DNA of 64,000 bases. It comes from Protonemura montana. Its lineage: Eukaryota; Arthropoda; Insecta; Plecoptera; Nemouridae. Under the pieces are notes generated by a model. The model saw only the letters and a list, made by a program, of their open reading frames with translations. It searched no databases and was not told the DNA's origin. Made by a program: the position numbers and the translations under genes. Location of the stretch: NCBI GenBank assembly GCA_947568835.1, contig OX387606.1, positions 5,704,001 to 5,768,000 on the forward strand. Direction: 5' to 3'. Positions 35,783-47,151 of the stretch are shown here, piece by piece (within the stretch, counting starts at the first letter, position 1; every line of letters begins with the position of its first letter).

Positions 35783-36926
35783 CGCAGAGTGATGTCCGTG
35801 AGACACTGCGCCGTTCATCCTACCAGAGGCGGCACAATGTGCTAACCCTGGATTTCCCAACCTTTTTTTGCTCCATTCCTTCTTTTTTCAATGTTTGGAT
35901 TAAAATTCCCCCTACCTAGAATAGTTTCGCTCAAGAGGTAAATTCGAAACAATGCAATTTGAGTTGCTATGAGTGATGTAAGCTGGTTTGCTTGATGCAA
36001 GCTGATTTCAGTGTTTACTGCGCCAGGAAAAAAGCCCAACGCTAAGGTAAAAAAAAAAAAAAATTTTGTTATGTCCACGATAAATCTGCACAACCCATCC
36101 ATAGACTTAAGTGTGCTCACGACGAACAGTTTTGAGCTTGCGTTAATATTATCTTTAGTAAGCGAGAATGTTTTGAAACTTTTATACCGAAATACCGCGT
36201 CAATTTTTGATTGAAGACAGAATCAGGAGTGTGAAATTGTTTACTCTTGTTTACCCATTGTTACATTTGTTGACACCCCTTGCGGGTCAAAATTCGTCAC
36301 CCGGATTCCCTCTTAAATTATTCCTGATTTTTCCTGATTTTTTTTAAGGTTTGCACCCCTACCACGGTGGGCTATTTGGAATTTGCGTGAACATAATATA
36401 TTTTTGGCCAACATAAAGAGTATACGCATTAAAACGGAAATAACTCCCTCAATTTTTATCTTGAACAAAACAGGGATGTGAATTATACTCTCATTCAAAG
36501 TATATATTCAATATTCAAATATAACATTACATCGTTGAGTGTGACTATTACACATTTGATGTGGGAATCCGATTGACGAATTTTTATCCGCGACGAGTGT
36601 CAACAGCGGTAGAACTTCAAGAAGTGTTGAATGCACATCCCTGTGGTTTTTTTTTACCTGCGGTTCTTGATTTTCTTCAGATGAGAGTGATCACCTCAGA
36701 TGAGTTGACCAATCCTAAGATATAGGTGAAGCATACTTTTGGCGTATGATTATTTAGGATAGCAATTTTTCCGCAAGAGAAAACGTCGAGGAGCCATGAT
36801 TAAATGTAAATATACTAATCGAAAAATATCGTCCATGTTTCTGATTCGGATTTCACGGCGGATGTAAGTAATGAAATGTTATTCTAATTCACCTTTCTGC
36901 AAATTCGTACAACATTGTCTCTCTCG

Positions 36927-36984
36927 TGGTCGAGCGGTTAAGCTGTCCGATCGACGAAATAGGTAAAGGGTCCACGATCGATCC
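36927..36984 (+). repeat. tRNA-derived SINE or tRNA relic
   Basis: Contains a good A box (TGGTCGAGCGG, 36927-36937) and a perfect B box (GATCGATCC, 36976-36984) spaced as in tRNA genes. No acceptor stem closes around it, so it is not a functional tRNA; a tRNA-derived SINE head is likely. Confidence 0.55.
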
Positions 36985-37111
36985 CTGTCCAAGAACTGTT
37001 CCCATACATTTTTGTTACATCCGGGCTCAATATTAATTTATCAAGTATAGTTGATTTCCAACAGAGTGCGCTAAAGACGTGCTTCTTAACACGACTGCGT
37101 GTTCGTCCATA

Positions 37112-37260
37112 TCAGTTAGGTAAAACGAACCTGGAGACCTTTGACCGGGCAACGGGGTTCGGCTGGTGATCTTCCAGTTGGGCTCTGATGCTTGCTTTTT
37201 GCGAAGGATCGTGGCAAATGGTTAAAGCCCATGTTTTGGATTGACCAAGAGCCCGTGCAC
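37112..37260 (-). repeat. Dispersed repeat fragment (copy B)
   Basis: The counterpart of 29592-29700 in opposite orientation, sharing the TTTGCCACGATC and CGAACCCCGTTGCCCG blocks and a related peptide (QLExxxxNPVARxxVxRF) in one frame. Confidence 0.5.
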
Positions 37261-37371
37261 TACTTGGTGTGGGAGCTCTTGCGTGCGGGAAAGAATAATA
37301 CTCGACCATATTATAAAAATTAAAGGTTACATCCCAGACTGCAACCAGATGATTTTAACAGTCGCGACCAC

Positions 37372-37503
37372 CTTTTTTGCGGGCCAAACCCATGACCCCA
37401 AACCCCACCAATATCTCGTGTGCAGCTCCTACGTCTGGCATCAAGAGTATAAGAATGGAACTGAGTGTTAGCTTCAATCAGCGCTACCTGTTGGCAGAAT
37501 CGG
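37372..37503 (-). repeat. Extra copy of a foldback-element arm
   Basis: Closely resembles the right arm at 38160-38305 in the same orientation (CCCCAAACCCCACC, GCAGCTCCTACGTCTGG, CTGAGTGTTAGC). Confidence 0.7.
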
Positions 37504-37576
37504 GAACAACTACAAGTCTCTAATGTATTTAACTATCAAACGAAAGAACCAGCTCACAAACAATCAAAAATGTTAT

Positions 37577-38319
37577 AAGTCCAGAGTGTAGTAGCAGAAC
37601 CTGTCAACAGGTGGCGCTGGTTGACGCTAACACTCAGTCCCGTTCCTATGTACTTGGTGCTAGAAGTAGGAGCTGCACACGCGATGTAGGTGGGGTTTGG
37701 GGCCGTAGGAACGGCCCGCTAAATTTGGGGGCGCGACTGGCGCGAAGTACCAGGAGCGCCCGTCAAATTTGCCACTGCCCTAACCATACGCCCGAAACAA
37801 AATTATGGAAGTGCAAGACTTCGTCTTGGTGAAAGGTAAAACGTTGAATGTATCCACTATCTGTATCAAAACAGCTCGATGGAGGAAGCTTTTTACTGTT
37901 GGAATGCAATTTCCACCCGTGCTACCTGGAGTCAGGAGACTTTTATATCTCAAAAATGCAGAAGGAAATTTACGTCTGCTTGGTCTTGTGGTTAAAGGCA
38001 TCGAATTCATCAACCACCTGGACAATTGAGGTTAGAAATTCTAGGTTCGAATCACGTTCGGTCCTAGACGTAGTTTCAAACTATGAATAAAATTTTTTTT
38101 TGGACGTATTATTTAGACAGTAGCAAAATTGCCGGGCGCTCCTGGCGCTTCGCGCCAGTCGCGCCCGCCAATTTTGCGGGCCGTTCCCACGACCCCAAAC
38201 CCCACCTATACCCCGTGTGCAGCTCCTACGTCTAGCACCAAGTATATATGAACGAGACTGAGTGTTAGCGTCAACCAGCGCCACCTGTTGACAGAGTCTG
38301 GTACCACACTCTGGACTTG
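37577..38319. mobile_element. Foldback (long inverted repeat) element, about 740 bp
   Basis: The outer about 200 bp on each side are inverted copies: the left arm runs 37577-37782 (AAGTCCAGAGTG, CTGTCAACAGGTGGCGCTGG) and the right arm 38115-38319, its reverse complement with some differences. The about 330-bp centre carries a tRNA-like A box (37989-37999) and B box (GTTCGAATC, 38045-38053). No transposase is encoded, so it is non-autonomous. The family is unknown and a target duplication was not resolved. Confidence 0.75.
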
Positions 38320-38405
38320 TAAAATTTCTGATATTTGTTCTATTGTTGTCTCATTTGGTTCCTCAGATACTTGTGGACAAAGCTAACAAAAAGCTACGTG
38401 GCCGG

Positions 38406-38459
38406 GAATCGAACGCTTTACCTCCATCACGCGAAGCAAGCACGCTCACCACATAGCTA
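38406..38459 (-). repeat. tRNA-like sequence (SINE head)
   Basis: On the minus strand, TAGCTATGTGGTGAGCG resembles a tRNA A box and GTTCGATTC is a B box. Spacing is tRNA-like, but the acceptor stem is not convincing. Confidence 0.45.
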
Positions 38460-41065
38460 TCCTCGACTTATAATTTGGACGGGATATAAAACAACTAAAG
38501 ACTTACGCTCGGGTTTTCTATACTTAATCTCATTGTAGTTTAGCAATGACAGCTCCTACATTAAAATTGTCTAGTTGTTTCATGGTTGAGTTGTTAGACC
38601 AATCGGCTATGATGCGTGAGGTCCCGCGTGTGGTTCCCGCCAATATAATGTTAAAAAATTCAAAATAACAATAAAAAAATGGATATAATATTTGCAATAA
38701 TAATAATAATAATGATGCAATAATATTTATCTCATGTTCAATCAAATTTCTTCTAACTTCTGAAACTCGTCTCATACCATCTCTCAATTTTAATTTTGAT
38801 TTTACTTACTTATTTTGATTTTGATTTATTAGTAGTATTGTTATTTTGTATGTATTAGGTAAAACATCTTGAAACAGCGACAACAACAAAAAAAAAAAAA
38901 AAAAAATATCTGTATAATTTCCTCTCCGACACACAAGCGGAGCTTATGTGGGTATTTGTTTATTCTCTTTATTCTTTTATTTTTATATGTAGTCTTGTAT
39001 TGACACTGAGAATTAATAAATAGATGTCAAAATTAAAAATTAATTAATTAAACATGGTTGAAAGTCTACGTTTTGCAATGCCGTGTTCGAATCGGAAACT
39101 TCACTTTTGCACTTTCTTAGAGCATCAACACGTTCTGCAATCGTCCTATAAGCCAAGCAAGGAAAATAGTTCATATTTTGAAAACTATCTTGTTTCTGAT
39201 ATTTTAGTTTACAGTTTTTGGCCCACATGTCCACTGAGCTCGTTGTCAAAACACGGCGTTGTTAAAAGCCACATATCAAATAAAAGCATCTGCAGCAACG
39301 TGCTGTGCACAGTTGTACCTGCTGCTGGGCTACCTACCTACCAACTCAAAGAGATGGAGGCCATGACATGACTGACACCGAAAAGTGTCTTTTGGTACCA
39401 GGCGCTCAGCCGACGAAAGAGTATCGCTGCATCACACTCCGCGTGACCGCGTGACTAATCAAATTAACACAAATTTTTCAGATTTTGTTTATAAAATCTA
39501 GACACATTGTTGGGTTTCAATTAATGTCATTTTATATTCAATGAATATAATAAAGAACTGGGAGTGTTTCCTCTGTCTATTTATATTCTATTCACTCATT
39601 TCCGACTTATTTTTGTACATTTTCTCTTTTGCTATGCTAAGAAAACCTGTGCGGTGCTTGAAAAAGTTTAATATCGCTGCGATCATCTTACAATGCAACT
39701 CAAAATGCATTCGAGAAGTCCTTGTTAACGATATAACCACAGATTGATATAACATTCTAGAATTGTTATGTTTCTCTGCCCAACCCTCCTCTCCCCCTAC
39801 TTTCCACCAAACACACCAGAGGTTAGAAGCAAACAGTAATACAAAAAAATCAAAACAAAATTAAAACAAAAACCTTACAAAATCCCTTAAAACCAAAATT
39901 CTTAATCAGTAGCATGGCTGCTATATGCAAAAGCGTTCGAAAACATTAGAAAACAGAGAAAAAAACATAAGTAGTAGAGCTATTTACTGATTTAATTTTT
40001 CGGTTTTCCCAAACATTATTTATTTCTTGTTTTAACCAATTTCTTCTCTGAAAACGTATATTTTTCTCGTGTTGTAAGTACGTTTAATAACAAGTTTAAA
40101 AGCTGTCTCGTGTTAGTTACTACCATCACAAGGGCAGAATAATAACTGCAATTATTATTTTTTCGCTTTTATTATGGGAGTCCTATTATGCACGAATCGC
40201 ATGCATGTCTTAAAAAAAATTTTTGCCCATCAGCTAATCTAACCTGTCTAATTATCTTGCAGTTCGATAATTCTTGCCTAAGGGGCTCTAAATTCCATCG
40301 CATCAAGTTCGCATTGAAGACCAACTCTTTAAGAGTCTTAACAGCAGTTAATCCTCTTAACTTAATGTTGATAAGCTTATTATCATTACATGGTTTTAAT
40401 GACCTGCCTATCGATGACAAATATCGACTTGCGAATGCTGAGTCATCTATTACTTTTATTAAACCCGTGATTTTAAGATTTTTGGAAATTAACTTGTATA
40501 ATTGGATTCGATTCTGATAACAGATAAACGCCGATGTTTAATCAAAGTTTTTAGATGTCAGATAGCCAAGCTATTGGACTTTAAAGTTGAATCCGAAGGG
40601 TTTGCTGGTGTACTTGCTTCGTGTACCATATGATTTTTGTAGGTACATCCTTGTTCATTTTTTTAAATAGCTTGTCTAAAGTAAAGAACATCTTAATGAA
40701 TTATTTATTGTCAAATCCATAATAAACATTTCTTAACACTGTAAGCCTGTTTGTTTTAATATAATATTGCTACACAATCAAAAACGACACAATAACACAA
40801 AAATCTCTTCTAAATAATGTCAAGATTCTTGGACGATGCTATGAGTCCTACGGCAGTGGTCAAAATAACCAGGTAGAACAAGGTAGTACAGAATCAACAT
40901 ATAAATTAAAAATGAAATGTGCAATGCTTAAATTAAATAAACGTGGAAGATGTTCACCTAATAGTTTAACATAATAACTGGACGTGAGTGGCATAATTTT
41001 ATATCAAAACTTATTAAGTACCATCGTGTTGAGAATACTGCCAACGAGTGAGAGCGCCGACTCAC

Positions 41066-44000
41066 TCAGTCTGTCGACGGAAAAGTCCTCAGAGTGAGGA
41101 TTGCTTCGTACGGTTTCGCCGAAAGCGTGATACCCGCATTAGGAATGTCGGAGGGAAGGTTTCGACCTGGCACAGCCGATATCTTAAACTGTTGCAGAAG
41201 ACCAGCAAACAACACGAAGATACAGTTTCTAGCCAAAGCCTCTCCAAGGCACCTACGTCGACCTGGAAGTATTGGGACAGTTTTAGATACGGTTATGTAT
41301 CAGAAACTAGGCAAGTTTCATGGGGGTTCAAATTTTGAATGAAATGTGAAAGCTCACCTAAGCCAAATGGCAAGAGCCAGTCGTTTCCAATCAGTTTGCC
41401 ATCTGCGTCAAGAAACCGTTCAGGCCGGAAAATTTCTGGATCGCCCCAATGCTCTTGGTCCATGTGGATGGACCACAGGTTAATCAGAATGGTTGAATTC
41501 TGAGGAATTGGACAAGAAATTATAAGAATCGGGCTACAGCATCACTGGAATCAGAATGACTGTGATTATTCACAGACTCGTGGTTCGACTCCTAATATAG
41601 ATCTGCCATTCTTATAAAATGCAATAAGATCTTCTCAACACAGCCAATAAGCTCAATCGATTGGAGCAGCACTCGCTAACGGTGGAGATTAGGGTTTGAG
41701 TTCCCGGGTTTGCATCAATTTTTGAGTGGTTACTAGTGTTCCTAATAACAAAATACTCTGTCCATTGCAAGCATTTGCACTTTCAGTAAGATTTCAATGT
41801 AGGTAGCGGTTTGCTCCTAATTTCCTCTGCAAACTATCAATGTACCTTCGGAATCCGGTAGCCCCGCAGCATGGTGTCTCGTAGCGTTCTGCGCGGGCCC
41901 GCAATAGGTGTCACTTGGTACAGCCGCTGCACTTCCATCAGCACTGCTTCCGTGTACGGCAAACTGGAATTGTAAGAAAAAATTGGATGTCAAGCAAAGA
42001 GCGACACGGAATCATGACATGGGTTAGTGATGCCAACGAATGGCTTAAATCTTTTGTGAAAGAAACAATATGAACGTAAATACTTGACAAAATGTTAAAC
42101 TAATTACGGATGGCATTATTTCAACAAATATGTTTCCTGCCGTACCTTCCCTGCTGACTGAGTGTGGGAATGCATTGGCTACCAATAACAGAGTCAATCT
42201 CCCGGTGTACTCGTTGCTGGATTTCAGGATGCCGCAGCATCATCAGGAACGCAAAGTCTATCGTGTTGCTCGTCGTCTGTGATCCCGCGAGGAACAAGTC
42301 CAAGCATACCATCACCAGCTGGGCCTCTGAAACAATTTGCAGCAGACGTTGATGTTGGAACTTTTTAGTGTAAGAACTCTAAATAACGCGCAAGATTTTT
42401 CGGAAACATTTCTTACCAGTAAAGGTTGTATCTTTTCCTTTCGCTGCGTACATTTCGTGAAGAAATGCGTCAATCAGGTCGTTGGTGACATTAGGGTCAT
42501 AATTTTCCTTGTGTTCTGATATGCTTTTCTAAACAGAAAACATTATATTTTTATGTGATTTCTTTGTTATTTACCTAGATCAGTTTTACTCAATATGGAA
42601 AAAAACTTCTGCAAAATCATCACACAAATGAGTATTGATTCGCGATTTGTTTCAGAGCCTACGTCGATGAACAGTTTCCAGCAGACCAAAAACATATCTG
42701 AACTTAGATTTTCAACGTTTTTGTTAACAATTAGCCTGATAGTTTCTTTTCATTGGATTAAAAATAATATTGTATTCCTATCAAATTTTGAAAATTGAAT
42801 GAATGCCAAAACACTTGACAAAACGTAATAAATCTGGCAAATTTATTGATAGCATTGAGATGTATAATGCCTAACAATAAGAGATCGGCAAGTTTTTGCA
42901 TTCCATGTACTTAATCGCTTTTTTCAGGCGTTTTTTGGAATTTTTGACAGTTTTTACGCCTCATTTAACCAGTAATCTCTTCTAAAAAAATGTATTTACC
43001 ACATTTCCAACAAGAATTAATTTATTTTTGTCACGCTCTTAACAAAGAGTTTTAATTATACTTAACGCTCGTCCCCCAAAGCGATACAGAGCGTTCGCAA
43101 AGCCCTAGTTATCTATTTGTTACCATTTAATTCCACCTGAAAATCTTACCACAAAGAGTTGTCGCAGGTCGTGGTTGACCCTGAGCAGTAGAGAGTACCC
43201 TGTTCGTTCAGGTGCTATGAATCTCAGCCACGGCATCTGGTTCAGCATCCCCCCGGCCATGTCAAAAGCCTTACCACGCTCCGCTAACAATCCCAACAGT
43301 CGCGACAGGCCCTGCAAACGGTTTTTATTACTTGCATTCAGTAGTGAGCGATGGGTTAGCTTTTAAGTGCAGCATATTTTAAAGTTTTTAACAGTTTTGC
43401 AGAGTTTTTTGGTGGAGGTGAGTAGGTTGGGGGGAGGGGGGTGTACCTTACAGGCACTGGAAAATGTATGGCATGGAGAGACTTGATGACAATGGACAGT
43501 ATTTTAATGAGTTGTAAAATTAATTCGACATAAGTCCAAGGAAATGGCGGTGAAAGGTAAAGATTTTGCACGGAAGCGTGTCTTAACTCAATTTATATCT
43601 CGCTGTACTACATAGGAATTCCAGTGGTTTAACAAGCCCATGCGAGATCCACCGAGATGATGGAAACCACTCACTTGATCTTGTCGCGCGAACCGATAGC
43701 CGGCCGTCATCGCCCAGATGACGTTGATCACGCTTGGTGCTAGGTAGTCCCGAAGACTGACCCCCGCCGGGCCGTCTGCACGCAGCAGCGCCGTCATCTC
43801 ACCCAGCTCCACCTCTACCTTGTGCTCCATCGACAGCTTGCCAAAGCCTAGCTGTCGCAGATGGCGCACGACAAAGCTGCGCTGCTCGCGCCAGAACGGC
43901 CCGTCCGTGCACGTAACACCTACAACCATTCGCCAACGATGTTTGTGGACATACTATTCAAGTTGGAACAGTTCTCGGGTACAGCTTCACTTGGAAAATC

Positions 44001-44610
44001 TTATTTCCAAGCTTACCAATAAACTTCAGGTGAAACGTGTCCTTTTTCACTGTGCTTATTTCTGATGGATTGATTATTGGGGTTTAGCGGCACACTGTTG
44101 CTTATTTCTAAACAGTTCAGTCTTCTTTCGTAGCATAGCATTTTCACTTCTCCTACATATCTGTTAAAGCAACTATCGTTTTAAGCAACCGTGTCGGGGT
44201 GTTTTTTGGTCAGGCGCAGGCCCATGGTGACAGGAAATTAAACTAGTTGGAAGGATACCAATGGGTGCGCATTTAATTGGGTGCACTTCTATCCCATTCT
44301 CAACCACTCATGTTGCAGAACGAGTGCTCATGTTCTTTGGTGTGATCGTCCTCACCATGTCTGGAGCCCATCGAGCGCAGTCGGATGAAAAATGTGTCCG
44401 GCCGTCCCTCGAACTCCTCACGCGTCAGCACCTCCTTGACGACAGGAAAAGTCGAGGCGACCACAACCTGCTCCCCGCCGAGCTTTAACCCCAGCAGCGG
44501 CGTCGCGAAGTCTTTGGCCAGCTGAGTTAGCGCCAGATGCTGAGCGCCGAGTTTGCGCGACAGATTCCTCAGAAGACGCACATGTCCCACTAAAGGCGTC
44601 CATCGGGGAC
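41066..44610 (-). CDS. Cytochrome P450, CYP2 clan (P450-3), exon 1 missing
   Basis: Exons 2-9 on the minus strand (5' to 3' on that strand): 44610-44356, 43919-43675, 43311-43150, 42528-42417, 42326-42146, 41963-41846, 41499-41358 and 41262-41066 (TGA). Lengths and phases equal those of P450-2 exon by exon, except a last exon 6 nt longer. No stop or frameshift was found. It shows PRW after the missing PPG, WREQR, AGSQTTSN, EVQR, FRPERF and a normal haem loop PFGLGRRRCLG. Exon 1, coding for about 30 residues of membrane anchor, should lie about 1 kb upstream, but homology with P450-2 stops at about 44,945 and mtDNA begins at 45,121. The gene is therefore cut off by the junction rather than mutated. 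High similarity to P450-2, introns included, shows recent tandem duplication. Substrate unknown. Confidence 0.9.
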
Positions 44611-44945
44611 CTAGGGGCAAGGCTAAGGTGAGAGGCGAAACGGGCGGGAAAGTATAGGTGCATGGTATGCAAACGAATTTTCCTCAGGGATATGTTACTG
44701 AATTTTCATAAATATAAAAGAGACAGCTCCTCTCACCCCTCAACATTTCAAAAAAAGTTCCCTTAAGCGGTAAGCTTCAGTCTGCTTATTTCTGAGGTGC
44801 ACAGCTAATTATGTAAGATTTATCTCAACGCAAGCTTGATGTTGTCATGCGCACCCAAATATGAAAAAAAACATGTGCGATCATCAATACTCCCTCTTCG
44901 GTGCGGCCTCTCTTCAGCTCTCTTGGTTCCCAGTGGTCAGCGCAC

Positions 44946-45100
44946 TCATGGGCGTCCGCAGGATTTTGTCCAGGGGGGTGCAAATGCTTCCAAGGATATC
45001 GTCAAAAGGGCTTCAACTGGGGGGGCGGGGGGGGGGGGGGGGGAAGGGACGAAGGATCGCACGTTTTAAATATGTTGAATGAAAACTAGTCAACATACAC
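44946..45100. repeat. Unique or repeat-like segment with G-rich tract, abutting mtDNA
   Basis: Follows the end of homology to the P450-2 intron. It contains GCGTCCGCAGGATTTTGTCC and a G-rich run (45019-45043, interrupted by one C). It reads like an interspersed repeat but cannot be classified. Confidence 0.4.
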
Positions 45101-45121
45101 TCGCCTACCGAGTGTAGGCGA
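45101..45121. repeat. Short hairpin at the nuclear/mtDNA junction
   Basis: TCGCCTAC (45101-45108), a 5-nt spacer, then GTAGGCGA (45114-45121): a perfect 8-bp inverted repeat whose last base is the first base of the mtDNA match. Confidence 0.8.
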
Positions 45122-45680
45122 TATGTTAGGATTTTAAAATTAATATTAAATTTGTTAAGTGAAATTTTAAATTTAAATAATTTTATAAATAATGTAGAAG
45201 CTGAGAAATTTAAATTATAAACTAGGATTAGATACCCTATTATTTTAAACGTAAATTATGTAAACTTGAGTAGTAGTAGTTATGTTCTTGAAACTCAAAG
45301 AATTTGGCGGTGTTTTAGTCTGTTCAGAGGAACCTGTCCCGTAATCGATATTCCACGTTAAACCTTACTTATTTTTGTTATCAGCTTGTATACCGCCGTC
45401 GTCAGAATGTCCTAAGAAGGGTTTAATTTTCTTAAATTTTTATTAAAAATGATGTCAGGTCAAGGTGTAGCTTACGAATAAGTGGTGATGGGTTACAATA
45501 AATTTATTTATAACGGATAAAGTTTTGAAATAAACTTTTGAAGGTGGATTTGACGGTAATTAACTTAATTAAATTAATTTGATTTTAGCTCTAAAACATG
45601 CACACATCGCCCGTCGCTCTCGTTAATTAAGGCGAGATAAGTCGTAACATAGTAGGTGTACCGGAAGGTGCACCTGGAAA
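45121..45680 (+). rRNA. rrnS: 12S ribosomal RNA, 5'-truncated copy
   Basis: Holds the 3' two thirds: GGATTAGATACCCTATTAT near 45,220 and the 3'-terminal ACACATCGCCCGTCGCTC near 45,600, followed by tRNA-Val. The 530-loop region present in the second copy (GTGCCAGCCGCCGCGG, about 60,950) is cut off by the junction at 45121. Confidence 0.93.
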
Positions 45681-45682
45681 GT

Positions 45683-45752
45683 CAGAATAGAGCTTGATTA
45701 GTTAAGCATTTCATTTACACTGAAAATACACTGTGCAATTCAGTTTATTCTG
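45683..45752 (+). tRNA. trnV: tRNA-Val (UAC)
   Basis: Acceptor CAGAATA pairs with TATTCTG; anticodon loop TTTACAC. It lies between 12S and 16S as usual. Confidence 0.92.
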
Positions 45753-47083
45753 ATAAATTTTAACTTACTTTGTTTGTTAGTTGTTAAAGGTTTTTTTAAT
45801 TAAATTATTTTTAATCGGTTAAGTTTTTGTATAGAATATAGATAAAATTTTTTGAGTGGTAGGTTAATTGTATCGTGAGAGGTTGTTTGAAATAGTTTGA
45901 AAATATATTTTTATAAAAGTAGATTTTTGATCGTACCTTGTGTATCAGGGTTTATTAAAAAAATGGCAATTATTTGTTTTTTCCCGATTTGAAGAGAGCT
46001 AAATAAATGTGTTAGTTAATGTAGAATAATTATTAATAACATTTATTTAGTAATGAAACGTTATCCGTTCTTTAAGATATCTGGTTTTCCGAGAAATGAA
46101 TTTAATTCAGGCTTTAAAAAAGTGTAATTTAATTTATTAAATAAAATCATTTTTTTAAGCTAATACCTTGGGGGATAAGCTTTAGGGTAGGTTTTATAAT
46201 TAATAAAGCTTTAAAAGATTTCGTAGGCTTAGAATTAGCCACCTATTAAAGGATGTTATAATTTAATTTTTTGTGAGTTTAATTTTCTTAAAATTTAAGT
46301 TTTATATCGGAACAATGTAATAAATTTTTAGTTACTTGAGATAATGATAAAATTAGTATAAAAATTGTTTGATTTATTAAAAAAATGTGAGGTTACATTA
46401 AGGAATTAGGCAAATTAGTACTCGCCTGTTTAACAAAAACATGTCTTCTTGATTATAATTTGAAGTCTGACCTGCCCACTGAATTTTATATTTGAAGGGC
46501 CGCGGTATTTTGACCGTGCAAAGGTAGCATAATCATTAGTCTTTTAATTGAAGGCTAGAATGAATGGTTGGACGAGGTACTGACTGTCTCGGTGTGATTG
46601 ATATTAGAATTTAACTTTTAAGTTAAAAGGCTTAAATGTATTTAAAGGACGAGAAGACCCTATAGAGCTTTATATTTTTATATTATTGTTTGTTTAGGGA
46701 AATTATTACAATATTAAAAGAAATATTTTGTTGGGGTGACAAGAAGATAAGAAAAACTCTTTTTAGTTTAAAAACATTGATGTATGAATTGTTGATCCAT
46801 TATTATTGATTATAAGACTAAGTTACCTTAGGGATAACAGCGTAATCTTTTTCGAGAGTTCTTATCGACAAAAAGGGTTGCGACCTCGATGTTGGATTAA
46901 GGGTAATTTTGGGTGTAGATGTTCAAAGTTTAGGTCTGTTCGACCTTTAAATCCTTACATGATCTGAGTTCAGACCGGTGTAAGCCAGGTCGGTTTCTAT
47001 CCTTAAATTGATAATGATACTTTAGTACGAAAGGACCAAGTATTGGGAAAATTTTTTTCTAATTTGTTGATTAATATTAACTT
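45753..47083 (+). rRNA. rrnL: 16S ribosomal RNA
   Basis: Fills the interval between tRNA-Val and tRNA-Leu(UAG). Conserved blocks include GACGAGAAGACCCTATAGAG (about 46,650), TTACCTTAGGGATAACAGCG (about 46,825) and the sarcin-loop region TAGTACGAAAGGACC (about 47,025). Ends are set by the flanking tRNAs and are approximate. The length of about 1.33 kb is normal for crustacean or hexapod mtDNA. Confidence 0.93.
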
Positions 47084-47150
47084 TTCTATTTTGGCAGATA
47101 AGTGTAATGAATTTAGAATTCATTTATGTAAATAAATTTTACAGATAGAA
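47084..47150 (+). tRNA. trnL1: tRNA-Leu (UAG)
   Basis: Acceptor TTCTATT pairs with GATAGAA; anticodon stem ATGAA/TTCAT around TTTAGAA. Confidence 0.92.
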
Positions 47151-47151
47151 C

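Larger units (their letters stand above)
35783..41065. other. Repeat-rich spacer between P450-2 and P450-3
   Basis: No gene was recognised. It contains tRNA-like (Pol III box) sequences near 36927, 37989, 38406 and possibly 39055, a foldback element (37577-38319) with an extra arm copy at 37372-37503, a 20-nt poly-A tract near 38,887, and the 3' flank of P450-3 from about 40,630. Scattered open frames have no recognisable similarity. Confidence 0.6.

Noticed and set aside
39541-40517. Frames of 68-109 aa in the AT-rich spacer
   Set aside because: No recognisable family or exon structure; they occur in AT-rich DNA on both strands.
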